From an uncultured Altererythrobacter sp. (lineage in GTDB: Bacteria > Pseudomonadota > Alphaproteobacteria > Sphingomonadales > Sphingomonadaceae), in contig CAJXJY010000012.1 in the NCBI GenBank assembly GCA_913055875.1, positions 39,779 to 103,778 of the forward strand: a stretch of DNA of 64,000 nucleotides, given 5' to 3'. Below, in pieces: positions 44,737 through 55,200 of this stretch; positions within the stretch are counted from its first letter, which is position 1; each line of letters begins with the position of its first letter. The notes under the pieces are model-generated. The model was not told where the DNA came from, made no database searches, and saw nothing but the letters and a program-made list of their open reading frames with translations. A program made the translations under genes and the position numbers.

Positions 44737-44991
44737 ATGACCGCCGACCATCTCGACTGGGCAACTCTCGTCGGCTTCGTCGGCATGGCCTGTATCATCG
44801 CCGCCTACGCCTATTTGACTCACAGGGAAAATCCGAACCCGTTCGTCCTCCACGGTACCAACCTTGCCGGCGCCGCCCTGCTGACGGTGTCGCTGGTGGT
44901 CCACACCAACTGGCCGAGCCTGGTGCTCGAAGGGTTTTGGGCGGCGATCGCGATCTGGGGCTTGGCCAAGGCGGTGCGAAACCGCGGCTAG
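44737..44991 (+). CDS. Small CBU_0592-like membrane protein
   Basis: An 84-residue protein with three hydrophobic segments. The pattern LVGFVGMACIIAAYAYLTH, then LHGTNLAGAALLTVSLV and PSLVLEGFWAAIAIWGLAK, matches the CBU_0592-type family, function unknown. Start chosen: ATG 44737 with TTGGAGGA upstream, after the repeat element. Convergent overlap of 4 bp with the next, minus-strand gene. Confidence 0.78.
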   Translation: MTADHLDWATLVGFVGMACIIAAYAYLTHRENPNPFVLHGTNLAGAALLTVSLVVHTNWPSLVLEGFWAAIAIWGLAKAVRNRG

Positions 44992-45353
44992 CTCTCCTCG
45001 GGATAGTTGTCGAAGTCTATCGGCGGGTAGTTGAACTTGTATTCGAAATGCCCGTCCCCTCCGTCGATTTCGTCATCCCAAGCCGAACAAAAGCCGTAAA
45101 TCCCGTGCCCCCAGGTCGAAAGCTCTTCGAACAGACCGGCGATCATCCCGCGCACACCGCCATCGTGGTTCGAGAAATTGAAAAATGCAATTCCGACCGC
45201 GCCGTTATGGCGGGTGTCCAAGACCTGAGTGGCGGAGTTCCTGAACGCCTCGCGAACGGCCGCCTTCACATCGTCGGCGTCGTAGATTATCCGCTCGTCG
45301 GGCCACTTGTCGACCTTTTCGAGCGTTCCGATAAATCCGCAATAGTGGTTCAT
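44988..45353 (-). CDS. Hypothetical acidic protein
   Basis: A 121-residue protein with no family I recognise. It is acidic and aromatic-rich (FNYPPIDFDNYPEES at the end), with VGIAFFNFSNHDGG in the middle. No signal peptide or membrane segment. Codon use appears less GC-rich than that of flanking housekeeping genes. It sits between the small membrane gene and cmk, on the opposite strand. Confidence 0.6.
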   Translation of the reverse strand: MNHYCGFIGTLEKVDKWPDERIIYDADDVKAAVREAFRNSATQVLDTRHNGAVGIAFFNFSNHDGGVRGMIAGLFEELSTWGHGIYGFCSAWDDEIDGGDGHFEYKFNYPPIDFDNYPEES

Positions 45354-45413
45354 GTCGCCAGCGTTTGCACAAGACCGGCCAAGGCGGCAAGGTGATCGAG
45401 TGGAGAGTAAGAG

Positions 45414-46034
45414 TTGATCATCGCCGTCGACGGACCGACCGCCTCGGGCAAGGGCACCATCGCCAAGGCGCTGGCGGCGCATTTCGGGCTGCCGCATCTC
45501 GATACCGGCCTGCTCTACCGCGCCGTCGGGCGGCAGGTGGCGCTCGATGGGCGCGATCCCGACGACCCGACCGATGCCCTCGCCGCCACCGCCTTTCCCG
45601 ATGCGCTGTTGCTCGACCCGCAACTGCGCAGCGAGGAAACCGGCGGGCTGGCGAGCCGCGTCTCGATCCATCCGGCTGTGCGGCTGGCGCTGTTCGAGCG
45701 TCAGCGCGCCTTCGCAGAGCAACCCGGCGGCGCGGTGCTCGACGGGCGCGATATCGGCACCGTGATCGCGCCCGAGGCCGAGGTGAAGCTGTTCGTCACC
45801 GCCAGCGTGACGGCCCGGGCGCAGCGCCGGTGGCTCGAAATGCAGGACCGCGAGCTCGACCTCGAACTGCGCGAGATCGAGGCCGATATCGCCGCGCGCG
45901 ACAAGCGCGATATCGAGCGCCAGGACGCCCCGCTCAAGGCCGCCCCCGATGCGCTGGTGCTGGATACGACCGAGCTCGGCAAGGACGAGGCGGTGGCGGC
46001 GGCGATCGAAGCGGTCGAAGCGGGGCTTCGCTGA
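45414..46034 (+). CDS. cmk: Cytidylate kinase
   Basis: A 206-residue CMP kinase. The P-loop is [19 protein letters not shown], followed by [27 protein letters not shown] and [16 protein letters not shown], all diagnostic of Cmk. The TTG start at 45414 follows GGAGAG by about 7 bases. It phosphorylates CMP/dCMP. rpsA follows by 206 bp, as is common. Confidence 0.95.
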   Translation: MIIAVDGPTASGKGTIAKALAAHFGLPHLDTGLLYRAVGRQVALDGRDPDDPTDALAATAFPDALLLDPQLRSEETGGLASRVSIHPAVRLALFERQRAFAEQPGGAVLDGRDIGTVIAPEAEVKLFVTASVTARAQRRWLEMQDRELDLELREIEADIAARDKRDIERQDAPLKAAPDALVLDTTELGKDEAVAAAIEAVEAGLR

Positions 46035-46240
46035 CCCGCAATTCGCTTGCATTTCGCGCCGCTCTCGCCTAGCGCGCGCCCGTTCTCGCAATCCGTGGAT
46101 TGGAAGGACCTTCGCGGCGGCATCCGGCCTCGCGGAGAACACGGCCCTCTTGCCCCGTTTGCCCCGCAATGGTGCGGGAGACGGGTAAAGACCCCGGTAA
46201 AACCGGCGGCCGGTAGCGAATGTGAACAGGAACTTCTGAC

Positions 46241-47947
<1,707 letters not shown>

Positions 47948-47949
47948 GG

Positions 47950-48080
47950 GGGCCGCAGCCCCTCATCCAGGTTCCGCTAGCTCGCTGCGCTCGCAAGCTC
48001 CACCATCCTTCTCCCCCGGGGAGAAGGATACGGAGACTTATGAGCGCAGCGAATTAGTCGGAGTTGGATAAGGGGCTTTT
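47950..48080. repeat. Diverged large inverted repeat after rpsA
   Basis: Outer arms AGCCCCTCATCCAG near 47957 and TTGGATAAGGGGCT near 48064-48077 are reverse complements apart from one or two bases. An inner hairpin CCTTCTCCCCCGGGGAGAAGG lies near 48006-48026. The layout resembles the 160-bp element at 25479 and 44540. The rpsA-proximal GGGGCC...GGCCCC-type hairpin may also end the S1 transcript. Confidence 0.65.
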
Positions 48081-48122
48081 CTTTGTCTTTCCTGCACCGG
48101 GCAAGCTGCGTAGGATGCCCGC

Positions 48123-48878
48123 ATGCTAGAAATCCACCAGTTCCCCTGCCTGTCCGACAATTACGGCTTCCTGCTGCACGATCCCGCCACCGGCGAAACG
48201 GCGGCGATCGATACGCCAGATGGTGCGGAATACCTGAAGCAGGCAGATGCCAGGGGCTGGACGATCACGCAGATATGGAACACCCACTGGCACCCCGACC
48301 ATGCCGGCGGCAACAAGGCGATCGTCGAGGCGACCGGGGCGAAAGTGACCGCTCCCGCCGAGGTGGAGAAAATCTCGCCCATCGACCGCGTCGTGAGCCA
48401 TGGCGACACCGTCACCCTGGGCGATTTCGAAGCAAACGTGATCGACGTCTCGGGCCACACCAACGGCCATATCGCCTACCACCTGCCGGACGCAGGCATC
48501 GCGTTCGTCGGCGACAGCGTGTTCGCACTGGGCTGCGGGCGCATGTTCGAGGGCGAGCCGCAGCAGTTCTGGGACAGCCTCGACCGCATCCGCGACCTGC
48601 CGGCCGACACAACGCTTTATTGCGCGCACGAATACACGCAGGCGAACGCGAAATTCGCGCTCCATGCCGATCCGGACAATGCTGCTCTCCAGGCCTATGC
48701 CGAGGAGATCGACACGAAACGCGCCAAGGGCGAACCGACCGTGCCAATGCCGCTCGGGCGCGAGTTGGAGACCAACCCCTTCCTGCGCGCCGACGATCCG
48801 GCGATACAGGCGAAATGGGGCGGCGATAGGCCCGCCGAGACCTTTGCAGCACTCAGGGCGGCGAAGGACGAGTTCTGA
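48123..48878 (+). CDS. gloB: Hydroxyacylglutathione hydrolase (glyoxalase II)
   Basis: A 251-residue metallo-beta-lactamase fold enzyme. The metal-binding THWHPDHAGG motif is complete, followed by VIDVSGHTNGHIAYHLPDAGIAFVGDSVFALGCGRMFEG and the LYCAHEYTQANAKFAL segment. It hydrolyses S-lactoylglutathione in methylglyoxal detoxification. Length is standard. Confidence 0.93.
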   Translation: MLEIHQFPCLSDNYGFLLHDPATGETAAIDTPDGAEYLKQADARGWTITQIWNTHWHPDHAGGNKAIVEATGAKVTAPAEVEKISPIDRVVSHGDTVTLGDFEANVIDVSGHTNGHIAYHLPDAGIAFVGDSVFALGCGRMFEGEPQQFWDSLDRIRDLPADTTLYCAHEYTQANAKFALHADPDNAALQAYAEEIDTKRAKGEPTVPMPLGRELETNPFLRADDPAIQAKWGGDRPAETFAALRAAKDEF

Positions 48879-48905
48879 CATCCTCCCCGGAACGGGGAGG
48901 ATGTC
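48877..48905. repeat. 13-bp-arm palindrome overlapping gloB stop
   Basis: GACATCCTCCCCG (48877-48889) and CGGGGAGGATGTC (48893-48905) are perfect reverse complements with a 3-base loop. The left arm begins within the gloB stop codon. It shares its CCTCCCCG core with 3913-3931. It may help end the gloB transcript; there is no T-run. Confidence 0.7.
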
Positions 48906-48911
48906 AGAACG

Positions 48912-48940
48912 AAAAAAGGGCGACCCGCGGGCCGCCCTTT
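48912..48940 (-). terminator. Rho-independent terminator after the F0 ATP synthase operon
   Basis: GGGCG (48918-48922) pairs with CGCCC (48933-48937) around CCCGCGGG. On the minus strand the stem is followed by TTTTTT (48917-48912). It lies 21 bp after the atpF stop. Confidence 0.8.
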
Positions 48941-48961
48941 CGCTAGTCCGGTGTCGCGCGA

Positions 48962-49492
48962 TCAGAGATCGGCGATGATCTTGTCCGCCAGCTCGCGGTC
49001 CTCGCTCTCGCCGTGCTGCTTGGCGATCAGCTGGCGCGAGGCCTGCGCCGCGGCGGTTGCGACCTTGGCGCGCAGTTCCTCGACCGCGTTGCGCTCGGCG
49101 GCGGCGATCTTTTCCTCGGCGAGCTGCTTGCGGCGCTCGACCAGGTTCTTCGCGTCGACCTTGGCCTTGGCGACGATCTCGTCGGCCTGCTTCTCCGCAC
49201 TCGCGCGCAGTTCGGCGATCTCGCCGTCGGCCGCGGCAGTCTTCTTCTCGTAAGCCGCTTTCAGAGCAGCCGCTTCCGCGCGCAGCTGCTCCGCCTCGGC
49301 GAGCTGCTTCTTGATCGCGTCGATCCGGTCGTCAAGGCCCTTGGCAACCAGCTTGTGCACGCCGGCCCGCCACATGATGGCGAACACCACCAGCATGGCC
49401 AGAGCGACGGCCACGCCCGGCGAGATCACGCCGAACGCCTTGGGTTCGACGAATTCCTCGCCTTCGGACGCCAGCAACATCAGCTCAAGCAT
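48962..49492 (-). CDS. atpF: ATP synthase F0 subunit b
   Basis: A 176-residue b subunit: one N-terminal membrane helix (residues about 22-42, VAVALAMLVVFAIMWRAGV), then a long charged coiled coil rich in Ala, Glu and Lys (residues 45-170), with AELRASAEKQADEIVAKAKVDAKNLVE. It joins F0 to F1 as the stator. Start chosen: ATG 49492, overlapping the b' stop by 8 bp with GGGAG upstream. Confidence 0.93.
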   Translation of the reverse strand: MLELMLLASEGEEFVEPKAFGVISPGVAVALAMLVVFAIMWRAGVHKLVAKGLDDRIDAIKKQLAEAEQLRAEAAALKAAYEKKTAAADGEIAELRASAEKQADEIVAKAKVDAKNLVERRKQLAEEKIAAAERNAVEELRAKVATAAAQASRQLIAKQHGESEDRELADKIIADL

Positions 49493-49979
49493 CGGCCAGC
49501 ACTCCCGCAACCGCCTTGCGCGCCTCGGCCTTGGCGACCTTGCCGCCGGTCAGCTTGCCGACGATCTCCTGCGTCGCCTCGCTGGCGACGTTCTCGAGTT
49601 CGGCCAGCGCCGCGCTCCGCGCCTCGGCGAGATCGGCTTCGGCCGCCTCGGTCCGCGTGGCGATTTCGGCGTCGACCTTGGCGAGCTTCTTCTCGAGGTC
49701 GGCCTGCGCCTTCTCCTTGGCGGCGGCGGTCACCGCCTGTGCCTCGGCGCGCGCTTCGTTGACCCGGTTACGCCAGGCTTCCTCGCTCGCTTCGGCCTCG
49801 TCCTGCATGCGCTGCGCCTCTTCGAGGTCGGCGGCGATCTTCGCGTCGCGATCCTCGACGGTCTTCTCCACGCGCGGCACGATCCACATCCCGACGACGA
49901 AGAAAATCGTGCCGAGCGTGATTGCCAGCCAGAACCATTGCGACTGGTAGACGAGTGCCAACTGGTCGAGTTGGGGCAT
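49485..49979 (-). CDS. atpF': ATP synthase F0 subunit b'
   Basis: A 164-residue b'-type subunit, the second b paralogue of alphaproteobacteria. It starts MPQLDQLALVYQSQWFWLAITLGTIFFVVGMWIVPRV (membrane helix) and continues as a long alpha-helical coiled coil. It pairs with b in the stator stalk. It overlaps the b gene. Confidence 0.92.
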   Translation of the reverse strand: MPQLDQLALVYQSQWFWLAITLGTIFFVVGMWIVPRVEKTVEDRDAKIAADLEEAQRMQDEAEASEEAWRNRVNEARAEAQAVTAAAKEKAQADLEKKLAKVDAEIATRTEAAEADLAEARSAALAELENVASEATQEIVGKLTGGKVAKAEARKAVAGVLADA

Positions 49980-50035
49980 CGGTGCCTCTTATCCTGAACG
50001 CTGTCGGACGCGTCGCCGCGCCGCTCCGCGACGGC

Positions 50036-50266
50036 TCAGCCGCCGGCGAAGAGGATGATCATGGCGACGGCGAAGGCGATCAGGCCGAGAAGCTCGGCCG
50101 CCGCGAAGCCGACGAACATCCAGATGCGCTCGCCGCCGGCAGCGCCCGGGTTGCGCAACGCGCCCTGCAGGTAACTGCCGAAGACCGTGCCGACGCCGGT
50201 GGCGGCGGCGCCAATGCCGATCGCAGCGAGACCCGCGCCGATAACCTGTGCAGCTTCTTGTTCCAT
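50036..50266 (-). CDS. atpE: ATP synthase F0 subunit c
   Basis: A 76-residue proteolipid: two hydrophobic helices around a polar loop (RNPGAAGG), with the proton-carrying carboxylate Glu58 in FAAAELLGLIAF. Forms the rotor ring. Start chosen: ATG 50266; an upstream in-frame TTG would add two residues. Separated by 34 bp from atpB. Confidence 0.95.
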   Translation of the reverse strand: MEQEAAQVIGAGLAAIGIGAAATGVGTVFGSYLQGALRNPGAAGGERIWMFVGFAAAELLGLIAFAVAMIILFAGG

Positions 50267-50300
50267 TATCAAAACTCCGTTGGGTAGGGTATCAAATCGA

Positions 50301-51074
50301 TTAGTGAAGGTGAACCGCGTCGTTGATGTAGATCGCGGTCAGCAGGGCGAACACATAGGCCTGGATCGCGCCGACCAGCAGTTCGAGCCCGCTCATGAAG
50401 ACGATGAACAGGAAGCACAGCAGCGCCACGATCCCGCCGGCGGCGGATTCGGCCATCAGCCCCTGCACGACGAAGTAGCCGAACACCTTGAGCAGGATAT
50501 GCCCGGCGAACATGGCGACAAAGGGACGCAGGCCCAGGCTGAACGGGCGTACCATGAACGAGATGAATTCGATCGGCGCCATGAACACCTGCAGCGGCAG
50601 CGGCGCGCCCTTGGGCACGAACAGGCTGAGGAAATGCAGCCCGTGCTTCCAGAACCCGACCCCGAGCACGATCGCGAAGCTGATCAGGCTCATCACGCCG
50701 GTGATGGTGAAGTGGCTGGTGACGGTGAACGGCTTCAGCCCGAACACCGCAAACGGCATCGATCCGAGCCAGTTCGCGGCAAGGATGAAAATGAAGCTGG
50801 TGAACACCCAGGGCAGGTATTTGCGGCCCTCGGGCCCGATCGAGGAACGGGTGATGTCGCCGACGAAATCGGTCAGCACCTCGACTGCGGCCTGCCACCG
50901 GCCGGGCACCACGGCACGCTTCAGGCCGCCCCACATGAAGACGAGGATCACGGCGAGCGCGATCATCATCCACATTGCGGAATTGGTGAAGACGAACGGC
51001 GACGCACTCATCTCGCCGCCAAGCGCGACGATTTCGAACTGGTGCATCGGGTCGATTGGGGCTTCGGCTGCCAC
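50301..51074 (-). CDS. atpB: ATP synthase F0 subunit a
   Basis: A 257-residue a subunit with about five helices. It has PWVFTSFIFILAANWLGSMP and HFTITGVMSLISFAIVLGVGF, and the essential Arg is in VRPFSLGLRPFVAMFAGHILLKVF (Arg183). In most F0 a subunits the residue after that Arg is Leu; here it is Pro184 (see findings). Provides the proton half-channels. Confidence 0.95.
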   Translation of the reverse strand: MAAEAPIDPMHQFEIVALGGEMSASPFVFTNSAMWMMIALAVILVFMWGGLKRAVVPGRWQAAVEVLTDFVGDITRSSIGPEGRKYLPWVFTSFIFILAANWLGSMPFAVFGLKPFTVTSHFTITGVMSLISFAIVLGVGFWKHGLHFLSLFVPKGAPLPLQVFMAPIEFISFMVRPFSLGLRPFVAMFAGHILLKVFGYFVVQGLMAESAAGGIVALLCFLFIVFMSGLELLVGAIQAYVFALLTAIYINDAVHLH

Positions 51075-51094
51075 TGTTCGCTAAATCCCTGAAG

Positions 51095-51433
51095 TTAGTC
51101 GGAGCCGGACGAACCGGTGCCATCGGCCCCATCATTGCTCATCCGCACCACGTGGACGCAGGCGCCGATGAAAGCGAGGAACATGAGTATGATGGTGAGC
51201 CACGGCAGCGTGCCGAACAACTGGTCGAGCACGTAGCCGATCACGATCCCGCCGAGCGGATAGCCGACCATGGTCGAGGCGATCTTCATCGCCGAACCCT
51301 GGACCTGGCCCATCAGCTGCTTGTCGTGCCCGGTCCGCTTCGCTTCCTCCGCACGCGCCCGCGCGATCCGCTGTTCGAGCGAATCGACGGCCGGGTCCTC
51401 GCCCACGGGTTCGGTTTCGGGATCGTTCGCCAC
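51095..51433 (-). CDS. atpI: AtpI/AtpZ-type ATP synthase accessory protein
   Basis: A 112-residue protein with two membrane helices (about 48-72 and 75-95: MVGYPLGGIVIGYVLDQLFG and PWLTIILMFLAFIGACVHVV) and a polar N-terminus. This fits the AtpZ/AtpI family that heads F0 operons and aids c-ring assembly or Mg uptake. It is the first gene of the F0 operon; a promoter is likely in 51434-51557. Confidence 0.85.
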   Translation of the reverse strand: MANDPETEPVGEDPAVDSLEQRIARARAEEAKRTGHDKQLMGQVQGSAMKIASTMVGYPLGGIVIGYVLDQLFGTLPWLTIILMFLAFIGACVHVVRMSNDGADGTGSSGSD

Positions 51434-51558
51434 GACGAAAGCGCTTCCTCGCTCGAAGGGGGTTGAATATCGGGCGTCCGGCCGGGGTCCCCGGCCAGCG
51501 CTGCGCAGCCCTTAGGGGGGCGCTTGGGGCAAGTCAACCGGTGCTGCGGCACTGCAGC

Positions 51559-51596
51559 AAAAAGCCGGGGGAAGCGGCCTGCCTCCCCCGGCTTTT
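51559..51596 (-). terminator. Bidirectional terminator hairpin after ydbL
   Basis: GCCGGGGGA (51564-51572) pairs with TCCCCCGGC (51584-51592), flanked by AAAAA on one side and TTTT on the other. It can end the minus-strand ydbL transcript, which stops 27 bp away, and possibly plus-strand read-through. Confidence 0.8.
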
Positions 51597-51622
51597 CGCG
51601 ATCGAGCCGGTGAAAATCGCGG

Positions 51623-52033
51623 TCAGGCGGGGCAGCGGCTGTCCCGCTGCGGCGGGGCGTTGGTGCGCTCCAGCCACTCGCCGCGTGGTCCCTGGTACAT
51701 TTCGGGCGGGACCGTCTTGGAAATGGCGATGCAGCCGGCGGTCAGCGCATATTCCTCGATCGTGGCGCCGGCCTGCCGCGCCTTTTCGGAATAGACCGCC
51801 TTGCGCTTGATATTGATGTCGTTGACGAGCCGCTGCAGTTCGGGCGTCGGCGTGCCGACGATGCCGAGATAGCCGTCCATCTTCTCGCCCACCTTGCCGC
51901 TGGCGCGCGCCTCGGCGTAGGCCGGATCGCGCTGGGCGTAGGCGGTTCCGGCCAGGCCGGTGATCGCCATCGCGCCGGCGGCGGCGACGAGCCAAGCCTT
52001 GCGCATAGAAATCTGTTTCATCGTCTTCTCCAT
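51623..52033 (-). CDS. ydbL: YdbL-like periplasmic protein (DUF1318)
   Basis: A 136-residue protein with a signal peptide (after MRKAWLVAAAGAMAITGLAGTAYA) and a DUF1318 body (AYAEARASGKVGEKMDGYLGIV, LQRLVNDINIKRKAVYSEKA). In E. coli, YdbL works with YdbH and YnbE in moving lipids between membranes. Start ATG 52033 overlaps the ynbE stop by one base; ATG 52021 is an alternative, with GGAGA ahead of it. The last gene of the ydbH-ynbE-ydbL set. Confidence 0.85.
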   Translation of the reverse strand: MEKTMKQISMRKAWLVAAAGAMAITGLAGTAYAQRDPAYAEARASGKVGEKMDGYLGIVGTPTPELQRLVNDINIKRKAVYSEKARQAGATIEEYALTAGCIAISKTVPPEMYQGPRGEWLERTNAPPQRDSRCPA

Positions 52034-52293
52034 CAGAAGATATCCGCGTTTTCCTCGATCGTGCCTTCGGCGTCTTCGGCAAGGCGCACCAGCACTTCGG
52101 ACTGGATATTGATGTTGAGCTCGATCACGATCGGTTCGCTCGGCGCATCGACCTGGATGCACCCGGCGAGCACGACCGGACCTGACAGCATCAACGGCAA
52201 TATCCGTTTCGCCCTTCGAACGCCGCTGTTCTCACCATGCATGAAGCGGGTAATCGCAGCACGCGCGCTTGTGGTCAATCTGGCAGCATTCAT
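52033..52293 (-). CDS. ynbE: YnbE-like lipoprotein
   Basis: An 86-residue lipoprotein. The lipobox is VLAGC (Cys45), followed by the YnbE-like SEPIVIELNINIQSEVLVRLA. It is short and has the same place as E. coli ynbE, which with YdbH forms a bridge across the periplasm for phospholipid movement. ATG 52293 shares ATGA with the ydbH stop. An internal ATG at 52242 would give a more usual signal length. Confidence 0.85.
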   Translation of the reverse strand: MNAARLTTSARAAITRFMHGENSGVRRAKRILPLMLSGPVVLAGCIQVDAPSEPIVIELNINIQSEVLVRLAEDAEGTIEENADIF

Positions 52294-55200
52294 GGCACGC
52301 TCTCGCTTTCTTCGGGCTGAATGGGCGGTTCATCCGGGATGAGGTCTTCGGGCCGGACCGCATCGGGCACTGAGGGAATCAGCCGGTTGCCCGGCAATTC
52401 GCCGTCGAGCAGACGTTGCAGGTCGCCCGGGTCCATCGTGGTGACCGGATCGTAGATGTACTTGATGTCGTTGATGAGCTTGTAGAACGGCGCACGGACA
52501 TTGATGTTGAAACGAATCGGCAGCGCCGCGATCCGCCTGGTGATGAAATTCTGCGTCGTGCCCGCCCCCTGACTGACCCCGTCGAGGCGCACACGGGTGA
52601 CGATTTCGCCGGTCAGCGGCCCCTCCATCCGGATCGTCATCGTCCGGTAGTCGAGCGACCGCAGCGCGCTGAACGCGAAATTGGTGATCGCCCCCATGTC
52701 CTCGTAGGTCAGCTCGCCGACATAGGAGACGTTGCCGCCCGGCGGGCGCGAATCGAGCGCCCCGTTCTCGATCCTGCCATTGCCCTGAGCATCGAACACG
52801 ATCGGAACGATTCCGTCGAACGTCCCGGTGGCATCGATATTGCCCAGCTCCATCTGCTGAATGAACTGTCCCGCTTCGAGCCCCTCGATGCGGAAGACGT
52901 AGCGGCGTTCCTCCTCGATGCCGAAATTGAGATCGGTCGATTGCAGGATCAGTCGCCCGCCCATGAACGGCCAGCTGCCGCCCGCAACCGACAGGAATTG
53001 CCCGTCGCGAAGCGCGAACTCGATCTCGCCGTCGAGCACCTCGATCCCCGGATTGACCGAAGCAACGCGCAATTTCTGTCCGGGCGCGGTGGTGAGCGCG
53101 AGCAGGTCGGTGAAGCGGATCGTCCCGCGCGCGCCGCGTACGGGGCCGAATGCGGCGGCGAAATCCAGGCCGTCGGTCGAGAATTCGCCCGAGCTGGTGA
53201 CCTCGGTCTCGTTCCAGTCGATGCGGCCCGCGCCGCTGACGGATCCCCGTGCGTTGGCGATGACACCGTATGCGAGGCAACTCAGGCCTCCCGACCCTCC
53301 CTGCGGGCGCGGCATGTCGGGTTCGACACAGACCGAACTTTGCGGCCCCGGCTGAAGTCGGTCGTCGAACACCAGATTGTCGACCAGCAGGTCGGCATGG
53401 CCGCGCCCGCTGGACAGGTCGTGTACCATCGCCACGTCGGTGATAGCGCGGTCGCTGCGCGGTTCGCGCAGGGTGGCCGATGCACGGATGACATTGTCCT
53501 CCAGCGTCAGCGTGGCGTCTCGCGATATGAGCGGTTCGAACCGGTGCTCGATCTCGCGGTCCACGACCCGGAAGGCGCCGTCGGAGAGCGTCAGCACCTC
53601 GTCCGCGTAGCGCCAGTTGCCATCGGCGTTCAGCACATCGAGCGGGACTGCGTCGAGCCTGACGTCGGCCTCGGTGAAACTCCCCGCAATCTCGCTGCCG
53701 CCGAGTTCGGCCTGGAGGTTCGAGACGCGAAAGTTGCTCGCCGTTCCTGCCGGTCCAAGTGCAACGTCGAGGTCGCGCGCGGTCATAACCCCCGGATAGG
53801 CAAACCCGATCGGACCACTGGCGATCCGGATCGGTGTATCGGCGAGATAGCCGGCCAGATCGAGCCGCGGCGCACCCGCGGCCACACGCAGGCCCGCGCC
53901 GTCGTAGCGCACGATCGCCCCCTGCGGACTCGGGCACAGCGTCACCGCGCGGTTCTCGAACCGCAGGCTCGCCAGCTCGAGCCGGTCGAAGCCGATCTCG
54001 GTGCAGCGCCGCCATAGCGACAGTCCGCCGCCCGCCGACCAGTTGCCGCTCACCGGCAGCCGCAAATTGCGCGCGCTGCCGCCCGGGAGCGGCCCGTCGG
54101 CGATCACCCGCCCCGAGAAGCCGAGCGTCCCGCCCGAAGACTGCGCGACGATCAGTTCGGGCACCTGCAGCGCGCTCTCACCGGCGCGATATTGGGCCAT
54201 GCGCAGGCGGAAGATCGCATCGCCGCCGGGCCGCCGCTCCATCCGCCCCGAAATGCGCGGCAGGCCTTCGCCGCCGGTGGAGATATTCCCCGAGAAGCGC
54301 GGCGCACCGGCACCCGCAGTGCTCAATTGCACGCGCGACAGCGAAAGCAGCGTCGATCCGCTGCCCCCGCGCAGGCTGGCCGAGGGCATCACCAGGTTGA
54401 TCACCTCGCCGGTGCGGCGCACGCTCAGCGTCGCGGCCAGCTCGCTGCCGCGCTGTTCGCGCCGGAGCGCTTGGCGCATCCGCTGCAACAGCGGCGCGAG
54501 CAGCGTGCCCTCGCCCGACTCGATCGCCCCGGCGAGCATGTCGTCGAGATCGCGGCCGATGCGCAATCCGTCGCCTTCGATCTCCGCGTCGACTTCGGCG
54601 CGCCGGAAGCCATCGCGGGCGCGCACAGCCCCCTCGGCGGTGACCAGCGCCAGCTGCGCCTGCGGCAGCGATACGCCGCGCCCGGCGAGCGAATAGCGTG
54701 CGTTGAGCGCGTCGTCGGCCCAGCTCGCCTCGATGCGTCCGCTGGAGCTGCCGGCACGGCTCTCGCCATAGGCCAGCGCCGCGGTCGAGAAGCGTCCCTC
54801 GCCGTCGAACCGGTCGAAGCTGTCGCTGGTCGCAACATCGACCTCGACCGCCGCCTGGCGCAGCGCCAGCGGCATGCCGGGGCAGGACAGCCCGCCGAGC
54901 CGCACCGGTCCGGCGAAACGGGGTTGGCCCCCGCCGGTGGTGATGCGGCCATACAGCGATGCGTCCTGCGCCGAGCACTCCGGCCCGGAAAGTTCGGGCG
55001 CGACGCCCGCGATTATGCCCTCGAACCCGTCGTCGAGCTCGCCCTCGCCTTCGGCCTTGAAGCCGGCCGGTCCGTAATCTGTTTCGATCAGCGCGCGCGC
55101 ATCGACCAGCTTCAGATCGAGATCGGGCAGGCCGGGCGGCTCGTCGCTCTCCGCGAACAGCACCGGATCGAGGCTGCCGAAGGACAATTCCCCGTTGCGC

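Noticed and set aside
52416..54017. Long plus-strand open frame opposite ydbH
   Set aside because: It lies fully inside the ydbH coding region in antisense, with no RBS or recognisable motif.
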